A DNA stretch of 64,000 nt from Tubiluchus corallicola (taxonomy: Eukaryota; Priapulida; Priapulimorpha; Priapulimorphida; Tubiluchidae). Below, one piece after another: positions 48,255 to 58,570 of the stretch (its first letter is position 1; every line of letters starts with the position of its first letter). Position numbers and translations under genes: made by a program. The notes under the pieces were generated by a model that was given only the letters and a program-made list of their open reading frames with translations, had not been told where the DNA came from and ran no database searches. The stretch spans positions 1 through 64,000 of the forward strand of contig JAQGDQ010000216.1 in assembly GCA_030141605.1 (NCBI GenBank). Reading direction: 5' to 3'.

Positions 48255-50492
48255 TTAACTCTCAAGCGAGTAGCGTAGCTGATCGAGCATTATAGATATA
48301 TCTTCGGGTTTTACTCCCTGTTTAATAAGATGGCTTTGGTCCTCTGCAAATGCCTCCATAAACTCTTTTTCCGAGTTGTTTTTACTGCGTATGCTCCGCT
48401 TGTAGAACTCAAGGGCTTTTTTACGCCTTCCGAGGCACCACTGCACGTGCCCCATATTCATCAATTCGAACTTTCCGGGATTTTTTTCAATGATTTTGTT
48501 ATAGTATTTTTCCGATTGTTTAAGCTTCCCCTCCAGAAATGAACACCAGCCAATAGGATGCCACACTTTTTCATTTTTGGGTGACAGGTATTCGACCTTA
48601 AAGTAACACTTTGATGCTTCACTATATTTTTTAAGGTCAAGATAGCAGTGCCCTATTGAGATATGTATGCTGGTATTTTCGGGGTCCAGCTTTTCCGCCT
48701 GTTTATAATATTTCAGTGCATTTTTATACTGCTTTAAATTTCTGTAGCACAATGCAATTTTCCTAAGCGTCCACACCTTATTTAGCTCAAAGAGCTCAGC
48801 CTTGAGGTAGTAGTCCAGTGCAGTGCTGTAGTCACCCTGCTTTTGGTAACAGAATGCTGTTTTTTGAAGTAGTTCGCCATCTTTTTTCTCCTTTAGTAGC
48901 AGCAGGAAAATAGGAACAGCTTCTGCAAAGTAATTCTTTGCAAAATTATACTCCGCAATGTTTCGTAGCAGGTTACGGTCTTCTCTCAGTATCTTACGCA
49001 ACCCCTCCCTGTTGTGAAAGTCAAACTGCCAGTTAAATATATCTTCAAAGTCCTTGTTATAAGGAAATAGTTTAAAAAAACGATACAGATCCTGAATGTA
49101 TAAATTGGAAGCAACCTCAGCTTTTCTCCCTGGAGTTGCCATTGAGTCATCTTTCTCTATCTCATTCACCTGGTCCAGCTCTGCCTGTATCATATCAGAC
49201 ATCATGCTTGTATGATCTCGAGGAATATTTTGAAGACTAAGGCAGAAAGAGTATTTGTCTGAGTTGCACAGAATGGGTGACTTGGCTATCGACTCTATCA
49301 ATTGGCTGCTTATAACACCGCCGCTAATATTAGTGATATGTGCAACTTCAGGGTGCCATGGGAAAAACGGAATGAACCAATTAATGATTCTATCGAAAAA
49401 AGGGAACTGTTTAAGTGCTGAAAAAGAGCTCATAAATACATCGGCACCTTCCATTTGAAGCTCTGAAAGCTCTTCCATTTTGTTCATCAACTCAGGGGAG
49501 TCTTTAAAAATATCTTCCCACTCTGGGTTTTTATCCTCTGCAGAACCTTCACCTATTAGCCCCTCCATATTTAGCTTATTCCTTATATTGGGACTTAGCT
49601 TCATCATTTCAGGAAGCACTTCATCTTGCAGTTTACGTTGAATCTTTTCAGTCTCCTTGCTTCTTATAAACTGCAGAATTATCTTCTCAAGACTACGCTT
49701 AAAGTCCGGAGCTTCGGTCATTATTTCAAACCTTCCGGTAATTTGCGGATAGAAGGACATGCGCAGATCATAGATATACAAAGAAATAAGTAGTCCTGTC
49801 AGTGCTCTTTGCCGCACCTCTTCGCTATTTTTATTATTAAAGGCTTCAAAGAGCAGCATAAACTTCTGATGATCGAAATATCTTATAAGGCTGAGGGTTA
49901 TTGCTGATACTATCAGAGACTTTTCGCAGGAGGGGAGGGTTGCACTTGTCAAGCCTTTTTTTGCAAAAGTATTCTCTTCTTCTGATAAGGTGTTGCTAAA
50001 CCAAAGGTGGTGAAATATGTCAGATAGCAACTCCAGGTGTTTTATACCCTTTTCTACGCTCTCCTTTTTATTTGCGGAGCCAGCTTCCTCTATAAGTATC
50101 TTCAGCTCCATATTGAAATGGTGTTCCTCCAGGGCAGTGAGTGTTGCATCAGCCACTATAATGTGTCCGGAGAACTCGCGCTTGCGCTGGTATATGTATG
50201 ATTGTGAATAGTTTACTTTAAGGCTTTCAACTAACTTGTCGGTGAGTTCAAATGTTGAAACAAGCAGGTGCTGGTATATTTTTTGCCTTTCAGGATCATT
50301 GACACCCTCCACCGTGTAACTGAGCATATACTTATAAGTCTGCTCAAGGTTATATAACTCATCATTTACCTTCCCTTCTCCTGCTTCCGAGGTTATCTTT
50401 TTGAGCAGGTCAAAGGCCGGCTTCAGCTTTTTTCCCGACAATAGATGATAAATATTATCGCTTGCTTCTTTTATGCCGGCTTGAGTCATCAT
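48255..50492 (-). CDS. Large tetratricopeptide-repeat protein, cytosolic
   Basis: A 745-residue protein without a signal peptide or membrane segment. The N-terminal 500 residues are helical and not recognised. The C-terminal 230 hold about five TPR units, for example YSTALDYYLKAELFELNK, YKNALKYYKQAEKLDPEN and YSEASKCYFKVEYLSPKNEK. Proteins of this build occur in Bacteroidetes without known function; they probably bind partners through the TPRs. It is a single gene between the IS1634 element and the efflux operon. Confidence 0.8.
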   Translation of the reverse strand: MMTQAGIKEASDNIYHLLSGKKLKPAFDLLKKITSEAGEGKVNDELYNLEQTYKYMLSYTVEGVNDPERQKIYQHLLVSTFELTDKLVESLKVNYSQSYIYQRKREFSGHIIVADATLTALEEHHFNMELKILIEEAGSANKKESVEKGIKHLELLSDIFHHLWFSNTLSEEENTFAKKGLTSATLPSCEKSLIVSAITLSLIRYFDHQKFMLLFEAFNNKNSEEVRQRALTGLLISLYIYDLRMSFYPQITGRFEIMTEAPDFKRSLEKIILQFIRSKETEKIQRKLQDEVLPEMMKLSPNIRNKLNMEGLIGEGSAEDKNPEWEDIFKDSPELMNKMEELSELQMEGADVFMSSFSALKQFPFFDRIINWFIPFFPWHPEVAHITNISGGVISSQLIESIAKSPILCNSDKYSFCLSLQNIPRDHTSMMSDMIQAELDQVNEIEKDDSMATPGRKAEVASNLYIQDLYRFFKLFPYNKDFEDIFNWQFDFHNREGLRKILREDRNLLRNIAEYNFAKNYFAEAVPIFLLLLKEKKDGELLQKTAFCYQKQGDYSTALDYYLKAELFELNKVWTLRKIALCYRNLKQYKNALKYYKQAEKLDPENTSIHISIGHCYLDLKKYSEASKCYFKVEYLSPKNEKVWHPIGWCSFLEGKLKQSEKYYNKIIEKNPGKFELMNMGHVQWCLGRRKKALEFYKRSIRSKNNSEKEFMEAFAEDQSHLIKQGVKPEDISIMLDQLRYSLES

Positions 50493-50591
50493 AAGGCCAT
50501 CAAAATTACCTGAAAATATTCAAATATCAATAAAAAAGTAAAAACAGGTGCGACTTTTTGGGTGTCCAGCCGTTCCGGTAGACTTTGAAAC

Positions 50592-50664
50592 GATAAACTA
50601 CGGTTCCTTCATCAAACTTTTCCTTCGCATGAAATCGGGAGGCACTTTTTGCGTTGCAAAGGCT
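50592..50664 (+). repeat. Interspersed repeat family 1, copy I (right part)
   Basis: ATAAACTACGGTTCCTTCATC, then AAACTTTTCC and TTTTTGCGTTGCAAAGGCT match the right half of copies A and D. The left half is not recognisable. It lies between two minus-strand genes. Confidence 0.6.
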
Positions 50665-50709
50665 CTGGCTATTTATCCTCTACCCAGCTGTTCAGAGTTC
50701 TGAAAATTT

Positions 50710-53700
50710 TTAAGACGATGGTGATTTAGGTAATTTACCATTCACCTTTGCAAAAAAGTATTTTGTCTTTACTATAAGAATATACATTACCGGAGCTATT
50801 ATCAGCGTGAGGAATGTTGCAAATACAAGTCCAAAAATAACTGTCCATGCCATAGGGCTCCAGAATGCGCTCATAGGGCCACCAAAGTACAGGTTCGGAT
50901 CGTAACTTTTAAAGAGTCCCAGGAAGTCGAAATTCATTCCTGTAGCCAGGGGCAAAAGCCCCAGTACGGTGGTTATAGCAGTAAGCAGAACAGGGCGCAG
51001 CCTAGTTTTACCGGCCTCTACTATCAATGATACCATATTATCAGATGGCAGAAATGCATCTGGGGAACATGACAGCTTCTCCTTTTCTTTCTTTTGCAGC
51101 ATATCTATATAGTCTACAAGAACAATTCCGTTGTTTACAACGATACCGGCCAGAGATATAATACCTATACCTGTCATCAGTATAATAAACTCCATGTTAA
51201 ATATTGCCAGTCCGAGGAACACACCGCTGGTGCTAAACAGTACTGTTGCAATAATTATAAGTGGGAGAACTAATGAGTTAAACTGCGTTATCATGATAAG
51301 AAGAATAAGCGCAACAGCTATTAACATTGCTTGTGACAGAAACTCTGTAGTTTCTGCCTGCTCCTCCTGCTCTCCTGTAATACTGACACTGAAGCCTTTT
51401 GGCACATCGTATCTTTTTAGTGCCGTGCGAATACGGTCGTTAATCTCGTTTGAATTATACCCTTCTTTAACTTGACTGTATATGGTAACTACACGCTGGC
51501 TGTTAATTCTGTTAATCTTGTCATAGGATGTAGTGTACTCAAAACTGGCTACTGCTGAGATTGGCACCTTTTTTTTACCACCGTTGACATATATTTTTTG
51601 ATTCATTAAAGAGGACACATCATGTCTATACTGCGGAGCAAGCCTTAGCATAATATTATAGTCGTCTTCCCCATCTTTATACTTCCCCACTTCTCGGCCA
51701 TATAGTGCGCTACGGAGGGTATATGCAACCTGTTGAGTAGACATTCCAAAGCGCCTTACTTTATCCCGGTCTATGTCTACCCGCATCTCCGGGTTATCCA
51801 TATTAACATCAAATTTTAGCTGGTCTATCCCATCTATTTTTTCCTCCTCGATAAGGAGTTTAATTTCTGAAGCAGTCATCATCAACTGGTCAAAATCATC
51901 ACCGGCCACTTCAATATTGATAGGGTTACCGACAGGAGGACCCATACTCTCCTTCTCTATAAATATTTTTGCTCCTACAAAGTCAGATAAGCTTCTGGTA
52001 AGCTCCTGCATAACATATGATGTGTTTATGTCCTGCCTATCTTCATAGTCTATAAATGAAATTGTTGTAAGTGATTTGTTGGGTTCCCTATCTGCGCTAA
52101 AGAACTCTGCTTTGCCAACACCAACAACTGTATTGATCGACTTAACCACCTCTTTATAAGGCTCCAGGGTGTTGAACATAATTTCCTCAATCTCTTTTGA
52201 TATTTCATTGGAGCGCTCAATATCAGTTCCCATAGGTAGCTCCATAGTTATATATATAGATTCTGGATCTGTGTCGGGAAAGAACAGTACCTTGGGCTGC
52301 ATAATATTAAAGAAAGATATTGACATAAATAGAAGTGCAATAGCTCCCGCCAAAAAGAACCATGCATTATTTTTGATTAGAGAGTACTTCAGGACTCTCT
52401 CATAGCTTTTTTCAAGTCGGGGAAGGAGCTTCTCCTGGAAAACCCTTGCTGCCGGACGCATTACATAGTTATTAATAATAATAAGGATTGCAATTGCTGC
52501 CATGATATTGCCAAACATGACTTTCCCGCCGGTAAAAAAGAGTATGGACAGAAATGTAAAAACCAGTACGCTAATCCATAGTTTGCGATGCTTTTTGGCT
52601 GGCTGCATGTTTTCAACCTTCATAAGAGAAGACGTAAAGGCGGGGTTTAGTATAAGGGCCACAAAAAGCGATGACGAAAGTACAATTATCAGAGTTATGG
52701 GCAGGTACTTCATAAACTCACCCATAATATCGTCCCAGAAAACCAGAGGAAAGAATGCTGCCAATGTCGTTGCTGTAGATGCTATTATAGGGAATGCTAT
52801 TTCACTAACTCCCTTCTTTGTTGCCACCATCTTATTCATCCCCATTGTATGCAGGCGATATACATTTTCCACTACAACGATGGCATTGTCTACAAGCATT
52901 CCCAGTGCCAATATTAAAGCAAACAGCACCATGAAGTTCAGGGTGTATCCCATCCAGCGGATGGTGATAAAGGATATAAACATTGACATTGGTATGGCAA
53001 GCCCGGAAAAGAGAGCATTGCGTGGCCCCATAAACAGATATAGTATGATAATTACGAGAAGCACACCCATTATGATGGAGTTCTCCAGGTTGCTTATCTG
53101 ACTACGTATATGCGTTGACTGGTCGTCTGTAACAACGATGTTCAGGTTGGGGGGAAACCTGCCATCTCTTTTGTTTCTATCTATTACCTTATAGACGTTG
53201 TCAATAGCTTCAAGTATGTTGGCACCACTCTTTTTTACTACAGATATAGAGACAACAGGCTGATTGTTTAGGCGGGACACAGATGACAGCTCCTCAAAGC
53301 CATCTACAACCTCAGCTACATCTCGTAGATAAACGATGATGCCATCATCTGACTTTACAATGGTGTTGCGTATCTGCTCCATATTTGTATAGTCAGCTTC
53401 TGTACGTATAGAGCGACGGGTCTTATCCACAATTATCTCTCCTGCCCCCATAGTTATGTTTTCAAAATGTACAGCCTCTTCTATATCCTGGAAAGATACG
53501 CCTCTTGATTCAAGCAGGTGTGGATTGATATTGATCTGTATTTCCCTTTCGTCTACTCCCATTATATCAGCTTCCGAAATTTCTGAGAGAGATTCTAGTT
53601 GCTCCTGTAAGTCTTCTGCATACTGCTTTAGCTCTGCCAGGCTGAACTCCCCGTACATATTAATGCTCATCACAGGAAACTCTTCGAAGTCAAAGTCATC

Positions 53701-54144
53701 TACAAGGGGATCATCATCAAGATCAGATGGCAGTTCGTTTTTTGCTTTGTCAACCTGGTCTTTAGTATCGGCCAATGCTTCGCTAACAGGAACATTTGTC
53801 TCAAATTCAAGCAGGATAATGCTCATATCCTGGAATGATGCAGAGCTTAGATTTTTGACCCCTTTCAGGTTTTTTAGCTCCTTTTCTATGGGGCGAGTTA
53901 TGAGGTTTTCTATGTCTACAGATGAGTTCCCGGGGTATATTGTAGTAATTGTAATGTACGGGATAACTACTTCTGGATTTAGTTCCCGCGGCATTTTTTT
54001 GTAGGAAAAGGTGCCGAATAGAGCCAAAAGTATGGTGAGGATAAAGATTGTTGTCTTGTTTTTTAAGGCAACAAAAGTTGGCTTGAACTGCCGTGATATT
54101 TTTTCAGTATCGGAAGTATGATCTGTACGATTGTCAGTCGACAT
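50710..54144 (-). CDS. RND efflux pump, inner membrane permease
   Basis: An 1144-residue RND transporter with the usual two repeats of membrane helices and periplasmic docking loops. An N-terminal helix follows a 35-residue hydrophilic start. The fourth-helix motif reads ALGMLVDNAIVVVENVYR: the first Asp of the AcrB relay pair is kept, the second is Asn, as in many Bacteroidetes pumps. It also has GYTLNFMVLFALILALG and, near the C-terminus, GIISLAGIVVNNGIVLVDYI and TRLRPVLLTAITTVLGLLPL. It uses the proton gradient to expel drugs or other compounds with the two proteins encoded just upstream. The substrate is unknown and no regulator gene adjoins. Confidence 0.95.
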   Translation of the reverse strand: MSTDNRTDHTSDTEKISRQFKPTFVALKNKTTIFILTILLALFGTFSYKKMPRELNPEVVIPYITITTIYPGNSSVDIENLITRPIEKELKNLKGVKNLSSASFQDMSIILLEFETNVPVSEALADTKDQVDKAKNELPSDLDDDPLVDDFDFEEFPVMSINMYGEFSLAELKQYAEDLQEQLESLSEISEADIMGVDEREIQININPHLLESRGVSFQDIEEAVHFENITMGAGEIIVDKTRRSIRTEADYTNMEQIRNTIVKSDDGIIVYLRDVAEVVDGFEELSSVSRLNNQPVVSISVVKKSGANILEAIDNVYKVIDRNKRDGRFPPNLNIVVTDDQSTHIRSQISNLENSIIMGVLLVIIILYLFMGPRNALFSGLAIPMSMFISFITIRWMGYTLNFMVLFALILALGMLVDNAIVVVENVYRLHTMGMNKMVATKKGVSEIAFPIIASTATTLAAFFPLVFWDDIMGEFMKYLPITLIIVLSSSLFVALILNPAFTSSLMKVENMQPAKKHRKLWISVLVFTFLSILFFTGGKVMFGNIMAAIAILIIINNYVMRPAARVFQEKLLPRLEKSYERVLKYSLIKNNAWFFLAGAIALLFMSISFFNIMQPKVLFFPDTDPESIYITMELPMGTDIERSNEISKEIEEIMFNTLEPYKEVVKSINTVVGVGKAEFFSADREPNKSLTTISFIDYEDRQDINTSYVMQELTRSLSDFVGAKIFIEKESMGPPVGNPINIEVAGDDFDQLMMTASEIKLLIEEEKIDGIDQLKFDVNMDNPEMRVDIDRDKVRRFGMSTQQVAYTLRSALYGREVGKYKDGEDDYNIMLRLAPQYRHDVSSLMNQKIYVNGGKKKVPISAVASFEYTTSYDKINRINSQRVVTIYSQVKEGYNSNEINDRIRTALKRYDVPKGFSVSITGEQEEQAETTEFLSQAMLIAVALILLIMITQFNSLVLPLIIIATVLFSTSGVFLGLAIFNMEFIILMTGIGIISLAGIVVNNGIVLVDYIDMLQKKEKEKLSCSPDAFLPSDNMVSLIVEAGKTRLRPVLLTAITTVLGLLPLATGMNFDFLGLFKSYDPNLYFGGPMSAFWSPMAWTVIFGLVFATFLTLIIAPVMYILIVKTKYFFAKVNGKLPKSPSS

Positions 54145-54231
54145 TTGTTTAATGTGTTAAAAGATTTACAATAAGGCAATCCAGGCAGGCTATACAGCAT
54201 ATCGCTTCGTTGCCACTCAAAAAAACATAAA

Positions 54232-55344
54232 TCAAAGAGATGTGTTTATTGCAATTCCCATACCGTCTGCCACTTGATCGAATCCTTGCGTAATAAGTTT
54301 ATCTCCTGGCTCTAACCCTGATATAAGTAATGTGCTGTTATTGCTTGAACGTCCTACCTCCACATATCTTTTTTTTGCGCTCCATTTTCCTCGTAGGCTT
54401 TGTGTGGCAACATAAAGATACTTGCCGGTGAAGTCACTTTTAACCAGTAGGGATGGGACCACAATTGCCTTTTTTTGATAAAAATCCCTTACATGCAATA
54501 TTGATACAAGGTTTGGCTTTATTGCCTCATCATAGTTGTTTAGGTTTATCCTTAAAAGGAAAGTCCTGTTGTCCTGGTTTATAGTGCTTGACTTGCGAAA
54601 AACAGGGGCATGTAGCTTTTTATCTATTGCCGGGAACTCCACTTCTACCGTATCTCCGGCATGTATTGCATTAAGGTAGGCCTCTGACACTTCTGCATAG
54701 ATCTTTACCGTCGATATGTTCACCACTTTAGCAAATGGAATCTGCGGGCCACCCATCTCTCCTTTTTTTTGGTATATCCTATCTATAACGCCGCTAATGG
54801 GAGAAGTAATAATTGCCATATCTAGCTGTGCCTTCAGTCCCTGTAGTTGCTGCTCCAAAGACTCTTTTGTCGATTTGGATTGCAGATACTCAATTTCAGA
54901 GCCAATATTTTGTTCCCAAAGAGTCTTCTGTCTTTCATATATGGTATTTGCCAATTCAACCTGCACCTCTATATCCTTGATACTTTGCTCCACTGTCTCT
55001 GTGTTAAGGTGCCCCAGTATAGTCCCTTTTTTTACATGATCCCCTTCAACAACATTTATTGAGATGATGTTACCCCCTGTTTCTGGAGATACAGTAATAT
55101 CTTCATCTGCTTCAACATTGCCAGTAACTTCAATCTTGCTGATAAATTCCTGATAAGCTACATCCTCAACATGTACCAGAATAGACTTTGTATCCTCTTC
55201 ACTCAGCTCTTCTTCCAGAGTCGATATTTTTTCCTTAAGGGCTGCCATTTGTTGGCGATATTCGGCAAGCTGCTGTTCTTTGGATTTCTCTTCTCCACAA
55301 GCTGCCAACATTAATAGTGTTGCAATGAATACAAGTTTTCTCAT
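54232..55344 (-). CDS. RND efflux pump, periplasmic membrane fusion protein (lipoprotein)
   Basis: A 370-residue HlyD/AcrA-type adaptor. The signal peptide ends in the lipobox MLAAC (Cys16). A coiled-coil start (EEKSKEQQLAEYRQQMAALK) precedes the lipoyl half-motifs (GGNIISINVVEGDHVKKGTI and ITSPISGVIDRIYQKKGEMG) and the hairpin in between. A beta-barrel and a membrane-proximal domain (VVPSLLVKSDFTGKYLYVAT and GLEPGDKLITQGF) follow. It joins the pump and the outer membrane channel. It lies 87 bp upstream of the pump gene and 86 bp downstream of the TolC-like gene. Confidence 0.93.
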   Translation of the reverse strand: MRKLVFIATLLMLAACGEEKSKEQQLAEYRQQMAALKEKISTLEEELSEEDTKSILVHVEDVAYQEFISKIEVTGNVEADEDITVSPETGGNIISINVVEGDHVKKGTILGHLNTETVEQSIKDIEVQVELANTIYERQKTLWEQNIGSEIEYLQSKSTKESLEQQLQGLKAQLDMAIITSPISGVIDRIYQKKGEMGGPQIPFAKVVNISTVKIYAEVSEAYLNAIHAGDTVEVEFPAIDKKLHAPVFRKSSTINQDNRTFLLRINLNNYDEAIKPNLVSILHVRDFYQKKAIVVPSLLVKSDFTGKYLYVATQSLRGKWSAKKRYVEVGRSSNNSTLLISGLEPGDKLITQGFDQVADGMGIAINTSL

Positions 55345-55430
55345 ATGTACAATTTATTTAATCATCGTGCTTTGGATTATTTAAAAGCACTTCATTATGA
55401 TTTTAACTGTTTACTATTTTTCCCCCACCA

Positions 55431-56768
55431 CTACAAGCTGCCCATAGCCTTATCCAGCTTCAGCTTAGCCTGAAGAAGCTGATGTACTGCTTGAATATAG
55501 GTCGCATGCGAATCCAGGTACTGCTGCTCATGTTGAGATAAGTCAATACTGGACGATATACCATTGTTGAACTTTATTAAGGTTTTATCATAAATGCTTT
55601 TTGCAAGAGCTGAGTTTTCCAGGTCATTTTCAAACCTGTCCAGGGCGCTCTCCAGGTCCAGAATAGATGTTAGGTATTCTTTTTGAAGGCTTTGGACATT
55701 CAAAAACTGCTCATTTTCCGTTATTTCAAGTTGCATCCTAGCCTGCTTAACCAGCGAGCTTCTCATTCCTGAACTGAAAATAGGTATATTCAGAGATATC
55801 CCCACCACAGAAGAAGGATACCACTCCTCCTTAAAAAGGTTTGCGTCATTTGAGTATGTTGAGTTTAAGTAATGGAGAAACGCGTTAACCTTTGGCAGAT
55901 AAGCTGTTTTTTCCAGTTTTAACTGTGACTTTTTTAGCGAAATCTGCGTATCAAGCAGCCTGTAATCAATATGGGTTATGTAATCAAATGAGTCAACATC
56001 TTCCTTGTCCGATATCGTTTGGGATAGAAATAGTTCCAGATTGTCCGAGAGGCTAATATCATTGTTTACATCAAAGCCTATTACATACTTAAGCACCATT
56101 TTGGCAACCTTTATTTCACGGTCTGCTTTTATGGCTTCACTTTTCGATCTCATTAGCATCAGTCTTATCTGGTCAACATCTTGCTCTTCTCTGAATCCGC
56201 TTTTGTATAAAGCTTCTGTCTCTTCTAAAAGTGTTGTCGTGGTTGCTAGGTTGCTTTCAATAATCTTTTTCGACTCTTCAGAGACAAGAACAGTGTGATA
56301 AGCACTGGTAACAGCCTCACGAATATCTACTTCAGTCTTTTCCTTCTGATTAGCTGCAAGTTTTAAGTAGATGTTTGCAGCTTGTAGCCCTACAAAATAA
56401 GAGCCATCAAAAATAAGCTGCGATACAGACAGTCCAAAGTCAGCATTGTAGTTCTGTCCAAACTGTACAGGAACGTATGTTCCTGGCTCTTCTCCAACCA
56501 TCTCTCCGGGGATGAGCGACACAGGGAGGTTAAGGTTTATATTATAGCTGGCCGAGCCGTCAATCTGAGGTAATCCCTTGGCAACTGTTTCCCACACCCT
56601 CTTTCTCGCTACTTCAACCTCAATACCGCTGTTTCTCGAAACATATGAGTGCTCCATAGCATAAGAGAGTGCCTCCTCCAAAGAGAATACCTTAGTACTA
56701 TCCTGAGAAAATACTAAACCCGGGATGAGCAACAATATTGCAAAAATTTTATACTTGACGCTACTCAT
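55431..56768 (-). CDS. TolC-family outer membrane efflux protein
   Basis: A 445-residue outer membrane channel. The signal peptide ends FSQ (residue 22). Two OEP repeats follow with long helices (ALSYAMEHSYVSRNSGIEVE and LLDTQISLKKSQLKLEKTAY, about 290 residues in) and beta strands between them (GSASYNINLNLPVSLIPG). It is the first gene of the efflux operon, in the order channel, fusion protein, pump. It is divergent from cysS with a 251-bp gap, where its promoter must lie. Confidence 0.92.
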   Translation of the reverse strand: MSSVKYKIFAILLLIPGLVFSQDSTKVFSLEEALSYAMEHSYVSRNSGIEVEVARKRVWETVAKGLPQIDGSASYNINLNLPVSLIPGEMVGEEPGTYVPVQFGQNYNADFGLSVSQLIFDGSYFVGLQAANIYLKLAANQKEKTEVDIREAVTSAYHTVLVSEESKKIIESNLATTTTLLEETEALYKSGFREEQDVDQIRLMLMRSKSEAIKADREIKVAKMVLKYVIGFDVNNDISLSDNLELFLSQTISDKEDVDSFDYITHIDYRLLDTQISLKKSQLKLEKTAYLPKVNAFLHYLNSTYSNDANLFKEEWYPSSVVGISLNIPIFSSGMRSSLVKQARMQLEITENEQFLNVQSLQKEYLTSILDLESALDRFENDLENSALAKSIYDKTLIKFNNGISSSIDLSQHEQQYLDSHATYIQAVHQLLQAKLKLDKAMGSL

Positions 56769-56989
56769 TTTCTAAACTTATTTACAATCTATATTATAAT
56801 TTCAAGCTTGCCTTTCAAGTAGAGTAAGCTAATGCAGATAGCCTGATAAAATAGGCAAGTTCCGCCTGTCCACTCTAAACTAAAGCGACAAAGTTAAAAT
56901 ATAATACGGATTATGTGGGTTAAAATTGTGTTAATGCGCTCTTAAAATTTTTGATGCCTCCAATATACACCGATGCTGCCTGTTTTTTG

Positions 56990-56997
56990 TACCTTTG
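56990..56997 (+). promoter_or_regulatory. Possible -7 box of cysS
   Basis: TACCTTTG fits TAnnTTTG and would start the transcript about 16 nt before the cysS ATG. A -33 partner at the right distance is not seen. Confidence 0.35.
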
Positions 56998-57019
56998 CCT
57001 GTTATAAATACGGTGAAAG

Positions 57020-58513
57020 ATGAGTAATAATAAGTTGATTATATATAATACACTTAATCGGAGGAAAGAGGTTTTTGAGCCCTTTAGCCCGGGACATGTT
57101 GGCATGTATGTATGCGGCCCTACAGTGTATGACGAGCCTCATTTGGGGCATGCCCGCCCTGCTATAACCTACGATCTTCTTTTCAGATACCTGAGACACC
57201 TGGGCTACAAAGTAAGGTATGTGCGTAATATTACAGACGTAGGGCATCTTGTTGAAGAGGAGGGAGATACCGGTGAAGATAAGATTGGGAGGAGAGCAAA
57301 GCTTGAGAGGCTGGAGCCAATGGAGATAGTACAAAAGTATACTAACAGCTATCGTTATCACATGCATGAGTTGAATGTACTTCCTCCCTGCATTGAGCCT
57401 GTAGCGACCGGGCATATCATAGAGCAGATAGAGATTATAAAAAAGATTATAGATGCAGGGTTTGCTTATGAGTCTAATGGCTCGGTATATTTCGATGTTA
57501 TAAAATATTCTAAACAGCACCACTATGGGAAGCTGTCCGGGAGGAAGCTCGAAGACATGATTTCCAATACCCGCCCCCTGTCAGGACAGGAGGAGAAGCG
57601 CTCAGTTGTTGATTTCGCACTTTGGAAGAGTGCCACGCCCGATCACTTGATGTATTGGCCATCGCCATGGGGGAGTGGTTTCCCGGGGTGGCATGTAGAG
57701 TGCACGGCAATGAGTGCTAAATATCTTGGAGAGAAGTTTGACATACATGGCGGAGGTATAGACCTTGTGTTTCCTCATCATGAGGCGGAGATGGCTCAGA
57801 GTATTGCGTGCACCGGCCATGAGCCTGTTCGCTATTGGATGCATAACAATATGATTACCATTAATGGGCAAAAGATGGGCAAATCGCTGGGCAATTTTAT
57901 TACACTGGGCGATTTTTTCAGAGGCACTCACTCTTTACTTGAGAGGGCATACAGCCCTATGACAATTAGATTTTTCATGTTACAGGCACACTACCGCAGC
58001 ACTCTTGATTTTTCTAATGAGGCTTTGCAGGCTGCAGAGAAGGGCTTTCGCAGATTGATGAGAAGTGTTGCACTCCTGGATACCATAGAAGCCTCTTCCA
58101 CGTCAGATACTGATATAGGAGCACTAGGAAGAGTGTGTTATGAGGCCATGAACGATGATTTGAATAGCCCGGTGCTAATAGCCTGCCTGTTTGATATTGC
58201 AAAAGTTATAAATAATCTACACAGCAAAAAAATCTCGGTCACTGAAAAGGATTTGCAGGCACTAAAGTCTCTATACCATAACTTTGTGTTTGATATATTG
58301 GGGTTATTGCCTGATGGAAAAACCGATGGTGAAGCAGATAATATGGCGCTGGATGGCGTTATTAAGCTGTTATTAAGCCTGCGCCAGGATGCCAAAGAGA
58401 AAAAGGATTGGGCACTGGCAGATAGTATTCGTGGTGGCTTGGAAAAGCTTGGGATAATGGTAAAAGATGTAAAAGGTGGCTTTGAGTGGGAATTTATTGA
58501 TGGCCGGGAATAG
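57020..58513 (+). CDS. cysS: Cysteinyl-tRNA synthetase
   Basis: A 497-residue class I synthetase. The HIGH motif appears as HLGH (41-44) after [12 protein letters not shown], whose Cys32 is one of the zinc ligands. The others are in [11 protein letters not shown] and [16 protein letters not shown] appears as KMGKS in [12 protein letters not shown] (about 283). The anticodon-binding C-terminal part is complete. It is an ordinary essential gene, reading away from the efflux operon. A glycosyltransferase follows 57 bp later. Confidence 0.97.
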   Translation: MSNNKLIIYNTLNRRKEVFEPFSPGHVGMYVCGPTVYDEPHLGHARPAITYDLLFRYLRHLGYKVRYVRNITDVGHLVEEEGDTGEDKIGRRAKLERLEPMEIVQKYTNSYRYHMHELNVLPPCIEPVATGHIIEQIEIIKKIIDAGFAYESNGSVYFDVIKYSKQHHYGKLSGRKLEDMISNTRPLSGQEEKRSVVDFALWKSATPDHLMYWPSPWGSGFPGWHVECTAMSAKYLGEKFDIHGGGIDLVFPHHEAEMAQSIACTGHEPVRYWMHNNMITINGQKMGKSLGNFITLGDFFRGTHSLLERAYSPMTIRFFMLQAHYRSTLDFSNEALQAAEKGFRRLMRSVALLDTIEASSTSDTDIGALGRVCYEAMNDDLNSPVLIACLFDIAKVINNLHSKKISVTEKDLQALKSLYHNFVFDILGLLPDGKTDGEADNMALDGVIKLLLSLRQDAKEKKDWALADSIRGGLEKLGIMVKDVKGGFEWEFIDGRE

Positions 58514-58570
58514 GGGAGAAGGCTCTCTGCTCAATTCTGAGAATTTGTGGCTGCTGAAAATTAAAATTAC

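Noticed and set aside
52502-53101. A 199-codon frame antisense to the RND pump gene (also 53456-54004).
   Set aside because: Shadow frames opposite a clearly conserved gene; no family resemblance.
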